NCBI GenBank assembly: GCA_019242135.1
Contig: JAFAWC010000440.1
Location: 1 to 7,586 of the forward strand
Source: Mycobacteriaceae bacterium
GTDB taxonomy: Bacteria > Actinomycetota > Actinomycetes > Mycobacteriales > Mycobacteriaceae
DNA: 7,586 nt
Direction: 5' to 3'
The notes beneath the pieces were generated by a model. It ran no database searches. It was not told the origin of the DNA and saw only the letters and a program-made list of their open reading frames with translations. Each line of letters begins with the position of its first letter. The stretch's first letter is position 1. Below, one piece after another: positions 7,308 through 7,586 of this stretch. A program made the translations under genes and the position numbers.

Positions 7308-7586
7308 CTAGCTGTCGCCGGTCAGCAACACATCCGCGTCGAAACAGCTGCGCTCCCCGGTATGGCAGGCGCCGCCCACCTGGTCGACCTCCAGCAAGAC
7401 AGTGTCGCCGTCGCAATCCAGCCGTACCGAGTACACGTGCTGCGTGTGCCCTGAGGTGGCGCCTTTTACCCAGTGCTGCCGGCGCGACCGCGAGTAGTAG
7501 GTGGCCTGGCGGGTTTCGAGGGTGCGCGCCAGCGCGATGTCGTCCATCCACGCCACCATGAGCACCTTGCCGGTGCCGCGCTCTTG
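7308..7586 (-). CDS. hisI: Phosphoribosyl-AMP cyclohydrolase, 5' end outside window
   Basis: HisI opens the adenine ring of phosphoribosyl-AMP to give ProFAR, the third step of histidine synthesis, as a Zn/Mg-dependent cytosolic homodimer. The last 92 residues are present and the frame enters open from the window edge; compared with the roughly 115-residue M. tuberculosis protein about 23 N-terminal residues are missing. Visible motifs are [24 protein letters not shown] and the metal site LDCDGD followed by GGACHTG and SC. The three Cys are spaced 16 and 7 residues, exactly the family pattern of zinc ligands, and the DCDGD aspartates are the Mg site. It is the stand-alone cyclohydrolase, not a HisIE fusion, because it stops soon after the last Cys. 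It probably belongs to the his operon, whose priA gene supplies TrpF activity in mycobacteria. Confidence 0.95.
   Translation of the reverse strand, partial: QERGTGKVLMVAWMDDIALARTLETRQATYYSRSRRQHWVKGATSGHTQHVYSVRLDCDGDTVLLEVDQVGGACHTGERSCFDADVLLTGDS

Noticed and set aside
7297..7320. Bidirectional terminator between bcpB and hisI
   Set aside because: I looked for an inverted repeat around the two stop codons and found only mismatched short words, without a T-run on either strand.

Overview
The window is high-GC DNA from an actinobacterium, almost certainly a Mycobacterium/Mycolicibacterium species. Every encoded protein reads as a close homologue of its Mycobacterium tuberculosis counterpart as I remember it (Rv1606 hisI, Rv1608c bcpB, Rv1609 trpE, Rv1610, Rv1611 trpC, Rv1612 trpB, Rv1613 trpA, Rv1614 lgt), in the same gene order. 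Several starts are GTG, and gene ends overlap tightly, as is usual in mycobacterial operons. The identification is by eye and memory; no search was run.

Layout from right to left, because the main operon is on the minus strand. The right edge carries the 3' part of hisI (minus, cut by the window end). Convergent with it, 11 bp away, is bcpB, a Bcp/PrxQ-type peroxiredoxin (plus). bcpB is divergent from trpE across 56 bp. From trpE the minus-strand operon runs trpE, a four-helix membrane protein of the Trp-operon-associated family, trpC, trpB, trpA, lgt. Junctions are 4-nt overlap (trpE/membrane gene), 82-nt gap (membrane gene/trpC), 2-nt gap (trpC/trpB), 8-nt overlap (trpB/trpA) and 4-nt overlap (trpA/lgt). 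lgt runs off the left edge without a stop. No stretch longer than 82 bp is without a gene, and I see no tRNA, rRNA, insertion sequence, CRISPR array or confident terminator.

Together TrpE, TrpC, TrpB and TrpA supply chorismate to anthranilate (with a TrpG partner encoded elsewhere), the indole-glycerol-phosphate step and the final two steps to tryptophan. trpG, trpD and trpF are not in the window; in mycobacteria TrpF activity comes from the bifunctional HisA/TrpF enzyme PriA, so the nearby his gene fits. Lgt, the lipoprotein diacylglyceryl transferase, is attached to the end of the operon by a stop/start overlap.

This is mostly a conserved housekeeping region, and I do not see a convincing new system. 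The features most worth a second look are the very long acidic, Lys/Arg-poor tail on Lgt (about 290 residues beyond the enzyme and still open at the window edge), the uncharacterised Trp-rich membrane protein inside the trp operon, and a possible 23-codon reading frame whose stop overlaps the trpC start.
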